Made by a program: the position numbers and the translations under genes. A stretch of 64,000 nucleotides of DNA from Rhodobacteraceae bacterium HIMB11. Lineage in GTDB: Bacteria > Pseudomonadota > Alphaproteobacteria > Rhodobacterales > Rhodobacteraceae. Positions 41,914 to 52,728 of this stretch are shown here, in pieces. The notes under the pieces were generated by a model. The model was not told the origin of the DNA and searched no databases. It saw only the letters and a list, made by a program, of their open reading frames with translations. Positions within the stretch are counted from its first letter, which is position 1. Every line of letters starts with the position of its first letter. Location: contig AVDB01000002.1 in assembly GCA_000472185.1 (NCBI GenBank), forward strand, positions 345,740 to 409,739. Reading direction: 5' to 3'.

Positions 41914-41994
41914 GCCAAGCGCGCTAACGCGCGTGTGTCACGTCCCTGTGTTCGGGTGTGATTATTTTTGGTATTGGATGTGACGATTTGATAT

Positions 41995-42023
41995 GAAAAA
42001 ACGGGCAAAATGAAACCTTGCCC
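41995..42023 (-). terminator. terminator after thrS
   Basis: Minus-strand GGGCAA / TTGCCC stem followed by G and six T, about 30 nt beyond the thrS stop. Confidence 0.7.
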
Positions 42024-42053
42024 CTTATTTAAGTTAGATTTTCAGGCCAAATG

Positions 42054-44000
42054 TTACAATTGATCTGGCGCCTTGGCTTCGATTGTGAGCGTGCTCACAA
42101 TCTCTTCAAGTGAGCTGGTTGAGGTTTGCTTTTCCCCCAAGCGACGCACAGAAACGCTGCGCTCTTCCACTTCGCGCATACCGCAGGCCAAAATCACAGG
42201 CACCTTGCCAACAGAATGTTCGCGAACCTTATAGTTGATTTTTTCGTTGCGCAGATCCAATTCGGCGCGCACCCCTCGGGCACGCAATGCCGCGACAACT
42301 TCCTGACAATACTCATTTGCATCCGACACAATTGCGGCCACAACAACCTGACGGGGGGCCAACCAAAACGGCAAACGCCCAGCAGAGCTTTCAATCAGTA
42401 TCCCGATAAAGCGTTCAAACGAACCCAATACCGCGCGGTGCAACATCACGGGGCGATGTTTTTGACCGTCCTCGGCGATGTAATTCGCATCCAAGCGTTC
42501 AGGCAGAACGAAATCAACCTGCAATGTACCACACTGCCAATCCCGTCCAATCGCATCCGTTAGCACGAATTCAAGTTTCGGCCCATAAAATGCGCCTTCG
42601 CCTGGGTTCAATTCAAAATCATATCCTGCGGCTTCCGTCGCGCTGCGCAGGGCGTTTTCCGATTTATCCCAAACTTCGTCGCTGCCTGCGCGTTGTTCCG
42701 GACGATCAGAGAATTTGATTGAAAAGTTTTCAAAGCCCAGATCACTGTAGATGTTTGACAGAAATTCGATGAACTTCTTGGTTTCCGACTCGATCTGATC
42801 TTCGCGACAGAAAATATGCGCGTCATCTTGGGTAAATCCGCGCACACGCATGATCCCGTGCAATGCGCCCGAGGGTTCATAACGGTTACAGCTGCCAAAT
42901 TCCGCCATACGCAAGGGCAGATCACGATAGGATTTCAAACCCTGATTATAAACCTGAACGTGGCAGGGGCAGTTCATGGGTTTTAGCGCATTAATCGCCT
43001 TTTCACGCGCATGTTCTTCGTCCACTTCGACGATAAACATGTTTTCCTGATATTTGTCCCAGTGGCCCGAGGCCTCCCACAATTTGCGATCCACAACTTG
43101 GGGGGTGTTCACCTCGACATACCCGCCTCGTTCCTGTTGACGGCGCATGTAATCCTGCAGGGTTGTGTAAATCTTCCATCCATTTGGATGCCAAAAGATT
43201 TGGCCAGGCGCCTCTTCTTGCATGTGGAACAGGTCCATTTCGCGTCCCAACTTGCGGTGGTCACGTTTTGCGGCCTCTTCCAGCATGGTCAGGTGTGCCT
43301 TTAGCTGTTCTTTGTTTAGAAACGCCACACCATAAATGCGCTGCAATTGTTCGCGCGAACTGTCCCCGCGCCAATAGGCGCCCGCAACATGCATCAATTT
43401 GAACGCATCGGCGGGAACCTGACCTGTATGTTGTAGGTGGGGACCGCGGCACAAGTCCTGCCATTCGCCGTGCCAATACATGCGAATGGGTTCATTGCCG
43501 GGGATCGATTCAATCAATTCAACCTTAAAGGGTTCGTTTGTGTCCTTGTAATGCTGAATTGCGCGATCACGTTCCCATACCTCGGTGCGCACGCCGTCCC
43601 GCAGGTTGATGATGTCCTTCATCTTTTTTTCAATCAGGCCCAGATCCTCTGGGGTAAAGGGCTCTTTGCGATCAAAATCGTAATACCACCCATTGTTGAT
43701 AACAGGGCCAATGGTAACTTTGACATCGGGCCAAATTTCTTGGACCGCACGCGCCATGATATGTGCCAGATCGTGACGCACCAATTCCAATGCGGGCTCT
43801 GCGTCTTTCATGGTGTTGATGACAAATGTCGCATCTGAATCAATAGGCCATTGCAAATCATAGTGCGCACCATTCACAGATGCGCTGATCGCCTTTTTCC
43901 CAAGTGAGGTTGAGATATCCGACGCCACCTCTGCCGCTGTGATACCAGCTGCATAGTCGCGTTTATTGCCGTCGGGAAAGGTAAGGGAGATTTGGGACAT
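42054..44000 (-). CDS. thrS: threonyl-tRNA synthetase
   Basis: Charges tRNA-Thr. The 648-residue protein has the full domain set: N-terminal TGS (1-60), editing domain with [10 protein letters not shown], class II catalytic core with [29 protein letters not shown] and [13 protein letters not shown], and the C-terminal anticodon-binding domain. GAGGAGG directly upstream of 44000 sets the start; the frame is open to 44030. Confidence 0.97.
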   Translation of the reverse strand: MSQISLTFPDGNKRDYAAGITAAEVASDISTSLGKKAISASVNGAHYDLQWPIDSDATFVINTMKDAEPALELVRHDLAHIMARAVQEIWPDVKVTIGPVINNGWYYDFDRKEPFTPEDLGLIEKKMKDIINLRDGVRTEVWERDRAIQHYKDTNEPFKVELIESIPGNEPIRMYWHGEWQDLCRGPHLQHTGQVPADAFKLMHVAGAYWRGDSSREQLQRIYGVAFLNKEQLKAHLTMLEEAAKRDHRKLGREMDLFHMQEEAPGQIFWHPNGWKIYTTLQDYMRRQQERGGYVEVNTPQVVDRKLWEASGHWDKYQENMFIVEVDEEHAREKAINALKPMNCPCHVQVYNQGLKSYRDLPLRMAEFGSCNRYEPSGALHGIMRVRGFTQDDAHIFCREDQIESETKKFIEFLSNIYSDLGFENFSIKFSDRPEQRAGSDEVWDKSENALRSATEAAGYDFELNPGEGAFYGPKLEFVLTDAIGRDWQCGTLQVDFVLPERLDANYIAEDGQKHRPVMLHRAVLGSFERFIGILIESSAGRLPFWLAPRQVVVAAIVSDANEYCQEVVAALRARGVRAELDLRNEKINYKVREHSVGKVPVILACGMREVEERSVSVRRLGEKQTSTSSLEEIVSTLTIEAKAPDQL

Positions 44001-44300
44001 CTTGGTCCTCCTCGTCGTTTTGGCGCCCACGGAACGCCCGGTTGCGGGTTATATGGTTCGCGCCACATGTGCCGTTTTTGGACCAAGGGGTCAAGTGTTG
44101 ATTTGTTTATTCTGTCGCCTGTTAAAGTGTTTCGAATTGTCTTGGCCAATCGACAGATTGGCAGGCGCTGACCGCCCCCAATGGGCGGCGCCTTCGTCTC
44201 TACCCGCGGTCGGCTTGCATGTAATTGGTATCTTGGCGTCGCCATTGACCTTGTCTGCAATCCAATAGAACGACATACTCATATAAAAAAGGAGCATTCC

Positions 44301-45041
44301 ATGACACAGTTTATGACAGGACCGCGGGGGCAAAAATTGGCCTTTTCCAAAATTGAGGGGTCGGGGCCAACGGTTGTGTTTTTGGGGGGCTTTATGTCGG
44401 ACATGACGGGATCCAAAGCGATCTTTTTAGAAGACTGGGCTAAGGAACGAGGGCATGCATTTTTGCGATTTGATTACGCCGCACATGGCCAATCCGAGGG
44501 CGTGTTCACCGAACACAGCGTTGCGGAATGGGCCGAAGACGCAGCCGCCGTCGTTGCGGCCCAAACCAATGGGGACTTGATCCTGATTGGGTCCTCGATG
44601 GGGGGATGGATATCCCTGAACCTTGGGCGTGATATGGGGGATCGGTTGCGCGGACTGATCCTGATTGCCGCTGCGCCCGATTTCACCGAGGATAGCATGC
44701 TGGCCAGTTTTACAGAGGCGCAAAAACAAGAAATCGCGGAACAGGGCGTGACCTATATCCCGTCTGATTACGGCGATCCTTATCCCATTTCAAATCATCT
44801 GCTAACGGATAGCCGCCGCGCCTTTGTCATGCGCGATCCGCTGGTTTTTGGATGCCCCGTTCACATGGTGCAGGGAACATTGGACAATGCAGTATCACGT
44901 GACACGGCGCTGCGCTTGCTGGACCATATTCAGGCGGATGGTCTGCATCTAACCCTTACCAAGGGGGCAGATCATTCCTATTCCACGCCGCCGTGTTTGG
45001 ATGTTATTCAAAAAAAATTAGAATGCATTTTAGAAAGCTGA
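44301..45041 (+). CDS. alpha/beta hydrolase
   Basis: A 246-residue serine hydrolase: oxyanion region FLGGFMSD, RFDYAAHGQSEG, nucleophile elbow GSSMGGW (Ser99), a late VQGTLDN acid strand and ADHSYS catalytic His. Similar to small carboxylesterases/ABHD10-type thioesterases; substrate unknown. AAGGAG precedes the ATG. Divergent from thrS. Confidence 0.88.
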   Translation: MTQFMTGPRGQKLAFSKIEGSGPTVVFLGGFMSDMTGSKAIFLEDWAKERGHAFLRFDYAAHGQSEGVFTEHSVAEWAEDAAAVVAAQTNGDLILIGSSMGGWISLNLGRDMGDRLRGLILIAAAPDFTEDSMLASFTEAQKQEIAEQGVTYIPSDYGDPYPISNHLLTDSRRAFVMRDPLVFGCPVHMVQGTLDNAVSRDTALRLLDHIQADGLHLTLTKGADHSYSTPPCLDVIQKKLECILES

Positions 45042-45172
45042 TTTATGGCAACGCTGATCTAACATACGACGCTGCACATCATTCCAAACGCGGGTCATTA
45101 TCCCAAGTTGGAACGACCCGATATGATCAACGCAGCCCTGCGGGAATGGTTGGTTCAACCGATTGTTTTCCG

Positions 45173-45682
45173 TTAACGCAGCAATGTTTCAATTTTGCGG
45201 GTAAGTTTGCCAGACATGGGTTTTGTCACAGAACTGTAGCTGTCAACATAATTTCCATTTGCATCCAGCAGCACCTTATAAAAATTCCACCGTGGTGTGA
45301 ACCCGTGTTCACGTTGCAACCATTTATAAAATGGATGGGCCTTATCCCCTTTGACAGATGTGATGTCGGTCATGGACAGTGTCAGGCCATATGTGATCTC
45401 ACAAAATTCTTTGACGTCTTCGCCTGATTTCAGCTCTTGGCGAAAATCATTTGATGGCACGGCCAAAACAACCAAACCTTTGGGCCCATAGGTTTCGTGC
45501 AGTTTTTGCATGCCCTCAAGCTGGCCAGTGAATCCACAGCGGCTGGCTGTGTTCACGATAAGAACGGGTTTCCCCTGAAATTCAGATAGATCAATTTTGC
45601 CGCCATCAATGCTTTCAAATTCAAAGCTCGCGACCTGCGTTGCAAGTGTCATAAAAATAAGTACCGCTAGTTGTTTCCACAT
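45173..45682 (-). CDS. exported glutathione-peroxidase-like protein
   Basis: A 169-residue thiol peroxidase with an N-terminal signal peptide (MWKQLAVLIFMTLATQVAS), so probably periplasmic. The active Cys49 is in NTASRCGFTGQ, and WNFYK is kept. The usual PCNQF motif is PSNDF here, so the second Cys and the active-site Gln are replaced. That suggests altered recycling. Confidence 0.88.
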   Translation of the reverse strand: MWKQLAVLIFMTLATQVASFEFESIDGGKIDLSEFQGKPVLIVNTASRCGFTGQLEGMQKLHETYGPKGLVVLAVPSNDFRQELKSGEDVKEFCEITYGLTLSMTDITSVKGDKAHPFYKWLQREHGFTPRWNFYKVLLDANGNYVDSYSSVTKPMSGKLTRKIETLLR

Positions 45683-45757
45683 GAACAAGACCCCCGTACA
45701 CAGGGGATTTTGCGTGAATTGTGCGAAAGTCAATGGACGAAGGCGTTTTTCGCGAAA

Positions 45758-47578
45758 TTATGCTTCCATCGCCTCAAGTTCATCGATCATGTCCGAGATC
45801 ATGGACAAACCTTTGTCCCAGAATTTCGGATCAGCCGCATCCAACCCAAAGGGTGCCAATAGATCGCTGTGATGCATGGATCCGCCTGCGCGCAGCATGT
45901 CGAAATATTTGTCTTGGAACCCCTCTGGTTGATCCTGATAAACCGCGTAAAGCGCGTTTACCAATCCATCCCCAAAGGCGTAGGCATAAACATAGAAAGG
46001 TGAATGGACAAAGTGCGGGATATAGGCCCAGAATGTTTCATAGCCGTCCATGAATTCAAACGCTGGTCCCAGGCTTTCGCCCTGCACCGACATCCACAAT
46101 GCGTTGATTTCATCGGGGGTCAATTCGCCTGATTTGCGTGCATCATGCAATTTGCATTCGAAATCATAAAACGCGATCTGTCGCACAACGGTGTTGATCA
46201 TATCTTCAACCTTACCTGCCAACATCACCTTGCGTTCTTGTTGATCTTTGGCCTTGTCCAGCATGGTGCGGAACGTCAGCATTTCACCAAATACAGAGGC
46301 CGTTTCCGCCAATGTCAGCGGGGTAGATGACAGCATTTCACCCTGATCGGCGGCCAAAACCTGATGCACGCCATGGCCCAATTCATGGGCTAGGGTCATC
46401 ACATCGCGCGGTTTGCCCAAATAGTTCAACATGATGTAGGGATGTGCATCTGTGACCGTGGGGTGCGCAAATGCGCCTGGAGCTTTCCCGGATTTCACGG
46501 GGGCATCAATCCACCCTTTGTCAAAAAACGGCTGGGCAAGGTCGGCCATGCGCGGGTCGAATGCACCATATGCGCTCATCACAGTTTCACGGGCCTCATC
46601 CCAATCAACAATGCGATCGCTTTCCATGGGCAGAGGCGCATTGCGATCCCAGACTTGCATTTTATCAAGGCCCAGCCATTTGCGTTTCAATTCGTAATAC
46701 CGATGGCTTAGCTTTGGGTAGGCGGCCACGACCGCATCACGCAACGCTTCGACCACTTCGGCCTCGACATCGTTTGATAGGTGACGCCCTGTTTGCGGGG
46801 TTGGCATGCCACGCCAGCGATCAATGATATCTTTTTCCTTGGCTTGTGTATTGTGAACACGCGCAAAGGTACGGATATTTTCACCAAAGACACGCGCCAA
46901 TTCACGTGCGGCCATTTCGCGTTTGCTGCGACCTTGTTCTGTCAACAGGTTCAGCGTCGCTTCGATGTTCAGATCTTCGCCTTCGATATCGAATGTCAGA
47001 CCTGCGATTGTCTCATCAAACAATTTTTCCCAAGCATCCCCGACAGCACCCAGATCATGCAGGAATTTTTCCAATTCATCTGAGAGTTGATAGGGTTCCA
47101 ATGCGCGAATACGGCGAATGGCAGGGCGATAGCGTGCCAGATCGGCGTTTGCGTCGAACAATGCGGTCAGCGCCTCTTCTGACAGGCGGTTTAATTCCAG
47201 TGTGAAAAATACCAAGGGCGTTGTGAATACGGTAATCTTTTCCTGCGCATCGGACAAAAATTTGGTCCGTTCACCATCTGTTGTCAGTTGATAATACCGC
47301 AATCCTGCGAAGGACATTATGCGGCCCGCAACTGTTGAAATTTTTTCATTTCGCTGAATGCAGGTCAGCATGTCATCGGCACTTAGCTCCGCCAACTTGC
47401 CTTCGTAATCGGCAGCAAATGCCGCGCATTCACTTTCCAACCATGCTAAATCTTGGTCAATTTTTGGATCATCTGTCCCCTGATACAAATCGTTCAGGTC
47501 CCATTCTGGCAAATTGCCAAGGTTGTCTGCGCCACCAGAAACAGATGCGTCAAAAACAGGAGATGGAGTGATAAACAT
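45758..47578 (-). CDS. pepF: M3-family oligoendopeptidase F
   Basis: A 606-residue zinc metallopeptidase that degrades oligopeptides in the cytoplasm. HELGH lies in VMTLAHELGHGVHQ, with a downstream Glu in SVFGEMLT completing the zinc site. The start at 47578 is favoured by GAGG upstream. Confidence 0.93.
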   Translation of the reverse strand: MFITPSPVFDASVSGGADNLGNLPEWDLNDLYQGTDDPKIDQDLAWLESECAAFAADYEGKLAELSADDMLTCIQRNEKISTVAGRIMSFAGLRYYQLTTDGERTKFLSDAQEKITVFTTPLVFFTLELNRLSEEALTALFDANADLARYRPAIRRIRALEPYQLSDELEKFLHDLGAVGDAWEKLFDETIAGLTFDIEGEDLNIEATLNLLTEQGRSKREMAARELARVFGENIRTFARVHNTQAKEKDIIDRWRGMPTPQTGRHLSNDVEAEVVEALRDAVVAAYPKLSHRYYELKRKWLGLDKMQVWDRNAPLPMESDRIVDWDEARETVMSAYGAFDPRMADLAQPFFDKGWIDAPVKSGKAPGAFAHPTVTDAHPYIMLNYLGKPRDVMTLAHELGHGVHQVLAADQGEMLSSTPLTLAETASVFGEMLTFRTMLDKAKDQQERKVMLAGKVEDMINTVVRQIAFYDFECKLHDARKSGELTPDEINALWMSVQGESLGPAFEFMDGYETFWAYIPHFVHSPFYVYAYAFGDGLVNALYAVYQDQPEGFQDKYFDMLRAGGSMHHSDLLAPFGLDAADPKFWDKGLSMISDMIDELEAMEA

Positions 47579-47642
47579 AATACGCCTCATTGGTCAGAAT
47601 GTTGATAAGGTAGGGTGCGAACCAATTAGGTGCAAGGGGCGT

Positions 47643-48617
47643 TTATTCCGCAGCGATCAATGCGCCTTCTACAATCACATCATCGCGGAAAAAGGCGTCG
47701 ATATCGCGGATCAGTTTCAGAACAAGGTCGCTTTGTTCCATCAAAACTTCATGGCGTCCGTTTTGTATTTCTAACAAAATGGCATTGTTCCATTTGGTCA
47801 TGTGATCGCGGATATTTTTTGAACTGACCACTGCTTCGTTAGTTCCAAGTAATGTCATGGCTGGAACATTTGGTGGCGTGCTGGACATCAAATCGTTCAT
47901 TTCGATGACGGCGGCGTTGACCCATGAAAAACTGGGTCCGCCAAGGCGTAATTCCTGATCGCCTTTTACCTGATCCACCATATAACGCCAATTTTCGGGA
48001 TCATTCGTTAGGCGGTTGCCATCAAATTCGCCCGTCAACAGATAGCACTCTGAACTGGCTGAAGGGACATAGGATTTGGCAAATCCCAAACTGACGCCAA
48101 TTTTCGCAATTGTGCTGGCAAAGGGGTTCACAAAGGTGCCAAATTCAATTCCCCACATCGGCGCGCTGAAGGTGACGTGATCAAATTCATCACCACGGCG
48201 ATGCAGGGCGCGCAATCCAATGCATCCCCCCATTGAATGTCCCACCATGTTCCAGGGTTTGGGCAGATCAATGGATTTTGCATACTCAATCAGCGCATCA
48301 ATATCCTGCTGATATTGGGCAAAGTGATCGACATACCCCTGCATTGGATCATGTTCTGGGCGTTCAGAGTATCCTTGGCCACGCCAGTCAATCGCCACAA
48401 CGTTCCAGCCGCACTGAACCAACATTTGCGCTATGCGACCGTATTTTTCAATGTATTCTGTACGCCCCTGAAAAACGAAAACCGTTCCCCGTGGGGCTGT
48501 CTGTGTCCAACTACAGACGCGCAATTTTGTGCCGTCATCGGCCGTGATCCAGTGACATGACCACTCGGCTGGCCCATCGGCCAAATCATGACGATATGGC
48601 GCGTCCGCATAGTGCAT
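47643..48617 (-). CDS. alpha/beta hydrolase (monoacylglycerol lipase/lysophospholipase-like)
   Basis: A 324-residue hydrolase: VFVFQGRTEYIEKYGR, DWRGQGYS, nucleophile elbow GHSMGG (Ser128), a late NGRHEVLME with the catalytic His. Family members cleave lysophospholipids or monoglycerides. Its ATG overlaps the stop of the SCP2-domain gene by one base (TAATG), linking it to lipid handling. Confidence 0.88.
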   Translation of the reverse strand: MHYADAPYRHDLADGPAEWSCHWITADDGTKLRVCSWTQTAPRGTVFVFQGRTEYIEKYGRIAQMLVQCGWNVVAIDWRGQGYSERPEHDPMQGYVDHFAQYQQDIDALIEYAKSIDLPKPWNMVGHSMGGCIGLRALHRRGDEFDHVTFSAPMWGIEFGTFVNPFASTIAKIGVSLGFAKSYVPSASSECYLLTGEFDGNRLTNDPENWRYMVDQVKGDQELRLGGPSFSWVNAAVIEMNDLMSSTPPNVPAMTLLGTNEAVVSSKNIRDHMTKWNNAILLEIQNGRHEVLMEQSDLVLKLIRDIDAFFRDDVIVEGALIAAE

Positions 48618-48907
48618 TAGCTTAGAACACTTCCCAAACGCATTGCCAATCCCATGTCACCATCCAACTTTAGGCGGCCTGTCATGAACGCAGAGGTTGC
48701 ATCCAAATTCCCCACTAAAATGTCCTGAAACGTATCGGCGCTTGCACTTAGTGTGACATCAGCATCATCATCACTTGCGCGTGCGCCGCCTTCGTCAATT
48801 ACGATTGCGCCTTCGTCTTCGATTTCAAATTTGGCGATCCCGTCAAAACCGTTTCCGCCAAGTTTTTCGTTCAACGCATCTACCGCTGCTGCGACTACAT
48901 CGCTCAT
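48617..48907 (-). CDS. SCP2 sterol-binding domain protein
   Basis: A 96-residue single-domain lipid-binding protein: DGIAKFEIEDEGAIVID, SASADTFQDILVG, and the FMTGRLKLDGDMGLAMRL hydrophobic-tunnel segment. Start at 48907 favoured by GAGG spacing; upstream in-frame ATG and TTG exist. Coupled to the downstream hydrolase. Confidence 0.9.
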   Translation of the reverse strand: MSDVVAAAVDALNEKLGGNGFDGIAKFEIEDEGAIVIDEGGARASDDDADVTLSASADTFQDILVGNLDATSAFMTGRLKLDGDMGLAMRLGSVLS

Positions 48908-48958
48908 CATCAATCCTCGTTAAATATGCTGGAAATTCCCCAGCTGATCCCTAATATA

Positions 48959-49537
48959 ATGTGTATGGCGAATAGATATCCCAAATTCAAATGTGCCCTG
49001 ACGGCAACTTTACTCGCGGTATCTCTGTGCGCACCTAGTTTTTCAGTAGCTGACACAAAATCTAACACACTTTATGATCTTTATCAAAAACTATCGAGCG
49101 CGACACAATCTGAGTCAGTGCTGTTGGAAAAAGAAATCCGTTTTCTGTGGCAGCAGTCTGGGTCAAATGTGGTGGATCTGCTCTTAAAACGGGCACAGAA
49201 AGCGCAAAATCGCTTGGAACATGGATTGGCCGCCGAACATTTTACCGCGGTCATTGAATTGGCGCCTGATTTTTCGCCCGCTTGGACGGGGCGGGCCAGC
49301 GCCTATTTGGCATTGGAATTACACGGTCCTGCGCTGTCTGATTTGGAACATGCGTTGTCCCTTGATCCCCAAAACTTTGAGGCACTGACAGGGCTGGGCG
49401 TTATCCTGGAAAAGCTTGAGGCGCCCGAACTTGCCCTGCGCGCCTATGACGAAGTTCTCGCTATACATCCGCATCTTGAACAGGTAATCAATGCGCGCTC
49501 ACGGGTCGCTGAAAAAGTCTCTGGGCTACCACTTTAG
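48959..49537 (+). CDS. exported TPR-repeat protein
   Basis: A 192-residue protein with an N-terminal signal-like segment (ALTATLLAVSLCAP) and two or three tetratricopeptide repeats from about residue 75 to 165 (FSPAWTGRASAYLAL, PQNFEALTGLGVILE). Likely a periplasmic scaffold. Start at 48959 or 48965; no clear ribosome site. Confidence 0.82.
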   Translation: MCMANRYPKFKCALTATLLAVSLCAPSFSVADTKSNTLYDLYQKLSSATQSESVLLEKEIRFLWQQSGSNVVDLLLKRAQKAQNRLEHGLAAEHFTAVIELAPDFSPAWTGRASAYLALELHGPALSDLEHALSLDPQNFEALTGLGVILEKLEAPELALRAYDEVLAIHPHLEQVINARSRVAEKVSGLPL

Positions 49538-49551
49538 CTTGGGGCATTGAC

Positions 49552-52296
49552 ATGATTGCGCGCATCGTTGCGGTTTTGGGGCCGACCAACACTGGGAAAA
49601 CCCACTACGCGATTGAACGGATGTTGGCCCATCGTTCGGGAGTATTTGGCCTGCCTTTGCGTTTGTTGGCGCGTGAAGTTTACGACAAAATTGTTGCGAT
49701 CCGCGGGGCCTCGGTTGTGGCCTTGGTGACGGGCGAAGAACGCATTGTTCCCCCACGGGCTGCATATTGGGTTTGTACGGTCGAGGCGATGCCAGACAAC
49801 ATGGGTGTCGAATGCGCGGTGGTGGATGAAATCCAACTTTGCGCTGATCCCGAGCGCGGTCATGTGTTCACCAATCACCTTCTGCGCACACGGGGTACCA
49901 AGGAAACACTGTTCCTGGGGGCGGACAGCATGCGTGGGCCGATCATCGAATTGGTGCCAAACGTTCAAATTATGCACCGCGAACGGATGAGCCAGCTGAC
50001 CTATGCGGGGTCCAAAAAAATATCCCGCATGCCCCCGCGCAGCGCGATTGTTGGGTTTTCTGTCGATAGCGTTTACGCAATCGCCGAATTGATCCGCCGT
50101 CAAAAAGGCGGCGCGGCGGTGGTCATGGGGGCGCTAAGCCCGCGGACGCGAAACGCGCAGGTTGAGCTTTATCAAAATGGGGATGTTGATTATCTGGTTG
50201 CAACAGATGCGATTGGGATGGGGCTGAACCTTGATGTGAACCACATCGCCTTTTCCGCGCTTAGCAAATTTGATGGACGTCGGATGCGTCCGCTTGCGCC
50301 CAATGAATTGGCCCAAATCGCGGGGCGTGCAGGGCGCGGTATGCGGGATGGCACCTTTGGTGTTACGGGCGAGGCCTCACCACTGGAAGAGGGGGTTGCA
50401 AATGCGATTATGGACCATCGCTTTACCCCTTTGAAAAAACTGCTTTGGCGCAATGTGGACCTGAAATTGGGCACAATTGATGCCCTTATTGATTCGTTAG
50501 AAGTGTCCCCAACCCAAGAAAATTTGGTCAAAGCGCGTGAAGCCGATGATTTAATGGTTCTGAAAACACTGTCACAGAACGCGGACATCACAACGCGGGC
50601 GAAAAACGGACCTGGGGTTTCGCTGTTATGGGATGTGTGTCGTATCCCCGATTTTCGTGGGATCTCGCATGCGGAACATGCGTCGCTATTAGAGGTGATT
50701 TTCCGTTATTTATTTGACTTTGGACGTGTTCCTGACGACTGGTTCGCACGTCAAATAAAACGTATTGATCGCACAGAGGGTGATATTGATACGCTCTCAA
50801 AACGATTATCATTTGTGCGCACGTGGACTTATGTCGCACAGCGTTCAGGGTGGCTTGATGATGAAAATCATTGGCGCGGGGCCACACGCGCGATAGAAGA
50901 CAGACTATCAGACGCTCTGCATGAGCGTTTGACACAACGATTTGTGGATCGGCGGACATCGGTTTTGTTGCGCCGGCTCAAGCAGAAGGAGGCCCTTTTG
51001 GCCGAAGTAAATGAAAATGGTGAGGTGAGCGTCGAAGGTGAATTCGTCGGTCGTCTAGAAGGTTTCCAGTTCCGTCAAGATCAACAAGCGGCAGGACAGG
51101 ACGCCAAAACGTTAAAATCAGCAGCGATGCAGGCCTTGGTCCCGCATTTCCATTTGCGCGCTGATAAATTCTATAATGCGCCAGATACGGAAATTGATTT
51201 CACGGATCAAGGTGGATTGATGTGGGGGGAGCACGCGGTTGGCAAATTGCTGGCGGGCGATGATCCACTGCGCCCACGGGTCAGTGTATTTGTTGATGAA
51301 GAAGCAGGCGTTGATGTCACCGATAAGGTGCAGCGCCGATTGCAGCATTTTATTGATCGCAAAATTAATGCGCTATTCGAACCGCTGATGGCCGTCAAAA
51401 ATGACGAATCGTTGACGGGGCTTGCCCGTGGATTTGCATTTCAGTTGGTTGAGGCGCTGGGCATTCTAAACCGTGCCGATGTTGCCGACGAAGTCAAATC
51501 GTTGGATCAAGATGCGCGTTCGATGCTGCGCAAACATGGTATTCGGTTTGGTCAATTCACCATTTTCATGCCGCTGTTGTTAAAACCCGCACCAACACGT
51601 TTGCGCTTGTTGTTGTGGAGTTTGCACGCAGGATTGGATGTTTTCCCCGAAGCCCCACCACCCGGTTTAGTGACGGTTCCAGTGGACGCAAATGCGCCTG
51701 CAGGTGTTGATCGTTTGTCGGGCTATCGCAATGCAGGTGATCGCGCAATCCGCATTGATATGTTGGAACGTTTGGCCGATTTGCTACGTGTCCAAGACAG
51801 CCGTGGTGGATTTGAGGCCACTGCCGATATGTTGTCGATTACCGGCATGACGCTTGAACAATTTGCAAACCTAATGGAAGGTTTGGGATATATTGCGGCG
51901 CGTGCAGAGCGTGAGAAGCAACGTGCCGAAGCGCCTGTTTCAGCGCCCGAAGCCTCAGAGGCAGTAGCCGCGGCAGATGACACAAGTGAAGCACCTGCAG
52001 AGGGTGCTGCTGAGGCCCCAGTTGCGGAAACAGAAGCGGCAGAAGTAGAGGCAGCAGCCCCAGAGATGGAAGTGTTCTATACCTTCACATGGGGACGTAA
52101 ACCCAAGCCGCGTCCGCCGGCTGGAAAACGCCAGAATGGTGATCAGCCGCGCAAAAAGCAAGGCGGCAAGCCCAAGGGCAAACCAAGCCGAGGTGATCAG
52201 GGCAAGGACCGTTCGTTCGATGCCAAGCCCAAGAAAGAAAAACAAATCGATCCTGATAATCCATTCGCCGCGGCGCTTATGGGTTTGAAAAAGTAA
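49552..52296 (+). CDS. SUV3-like DExH RNA helicase
   Basis: A 914-residue helicase of the alphaproteobacterial/mitochondrial SUV3 type. Walker A GPTNTGKT at 10-17, DEIQ at 92-95, motif VI IAGRAGRG, then a conserved C-terminal region and a long Ala/Glu-rich and basic tail (KPKPRPPAGK, GKPKGKPSRG). Probably works in RNA turnover. Followed 11 nt later by the S4 RNA-binding protein gene. Confidence 0.92.
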   Translation: MIARIVAVLGPTNTGKTHYAIERMLAHRSGVFGLPLRLLAREVYDKIVAIRGASVVALVTGEERIVPPRAAYWVCTVEAMPDNMGVECAVVDEIQLCADPERGHVFTNHLLRTRGTKETLFLGADSMRGPIIELVPNVQIMHRERMSQLTYAGSKKISRMPPRSAIVGFSVDSVYAIAELIRRQKGGAAVVMGALSPRTRNAQVELYQNGDVDYLVATDAIGMGLNLDVNHIAFSALSKFDGRRMRPLAPNELAQIAGRAGRGMRDGTFGVTGEASPLEEGVANAIMDHRFTPLKKLLWRNVDLKLGTIDALIDSLEVSPTQENLVKAREADDLMVLKTLSQNADITTRAKNGPGVSLLWDVCRIPDFRGISHAEHASLLEVIFRYLFDFGRVPDDWFARQIKRIDRTEGDIDTLSKRLSFVRTWTYVAQRSGWLDDENHWRGATRAIEDRLSDALHERLTQRFVDRRTSVLLRRLKQKEALLAEVNENGEVSVEGEFVGRLEGFQFRQDQQAAGQDAKTLKSAAMQALVPHFHLRADKFYNAPDTEIDFTDQGGLMWGEHAVGKLLAGDDPLRPRVSVFVDEEAGVDVTDKVQRRLQHFIDRKINALFEPLMAVKNDESLTGLARGFAFQLVEALGILNRADVADEVKSLDQDARSMLRKHGIRFGQFTIFMPLLLKPAPTRLRLLLWSLHAGLDVFPEAPPPGLVTVPVDANAPAGVDRLSGYRNAGDRAIRIDMLERLADLLRVQDSRGGFEATADMLSITGMTLEQFANLMEGLGYIAARAEREKQRAEAPVSAPEASEAVAAADDTSEAPAEGAAEAPVAETEAAEVEAAAPEMEVFYTFTWGRKPKPRPPAGKRQNGDQPRKKQGGKPKGKPSRGDQGKDRSFDAKPKKEKQIDPDNPFAAALMGLKK

Positions 52297-52307
52297 GGAC
52301 CAGTTGC

Positions 52308-52676
52308 ATGTCAGAGCCAAAAATCCGTTTGGACAAATGGCTTTGGCATGCACGTTTTTTCAAAACACGTACCCTTGCGGCCAAGGTGGTGTCGGGCGGT
52401 CATGTGCGCGTAAATGCGAACAAAGTGTCCAAACCTTCGACTGCCGTTGTGGCGGGTACGGTTTTGACCTTTCCCCAAGGCAACCAAATCCGTGTGATTA
52501 AAATTGACGATCTGGGAACCCGCCGTGGTCCTGCCAGTGAAGCGCACACATTATACGAGGATTTAAGCCCGCCTGAGGAAAAAATTCCACAAGAGCAAAC
52601 CCCAAGAGGAGGGGCGCGTCCAACCAAGAAGGATCGACGCAGTCTTGATCTTATCCGCGAGCGCACTCTTGATTGA
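52308..52676 (+). CDS. S4-domain RNA-binding protein (Hsp15-like)
   Basis: A 122-residue protein with an S4 domain at the start (IRLDKWLWHARFFKTRTLAA, GGHVRVNANK) and a charged tail. HslR/Hsp15 rescues stalled large ribosomal subunits. Co-transcribed with the helicase gene. Confidence 0.92.
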   Translation: MSEPKIRLDKWLWHARFFKTRTLAAKVVSGGHVRVNANKVSKPSTAVVAGTVLTFPQGNQIRVIKIDDLGTRRGPASEAHTLYEDLSPPEEKIPQEQTPRGGARPTKKDRRSLDLIRERTLD

Positions 52677-52728
52677 TTTGCCGCGCTGCTTTAGCAAGCA
52701 ATTTGAGAATGAAGTAGGATGATAGCCA

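Noticed and set aside
41914..41960. Replication- or REP-type element at the GCGCG hairpin
   Set aside because: Only one copy seen in the backbone, with no flanking signature.
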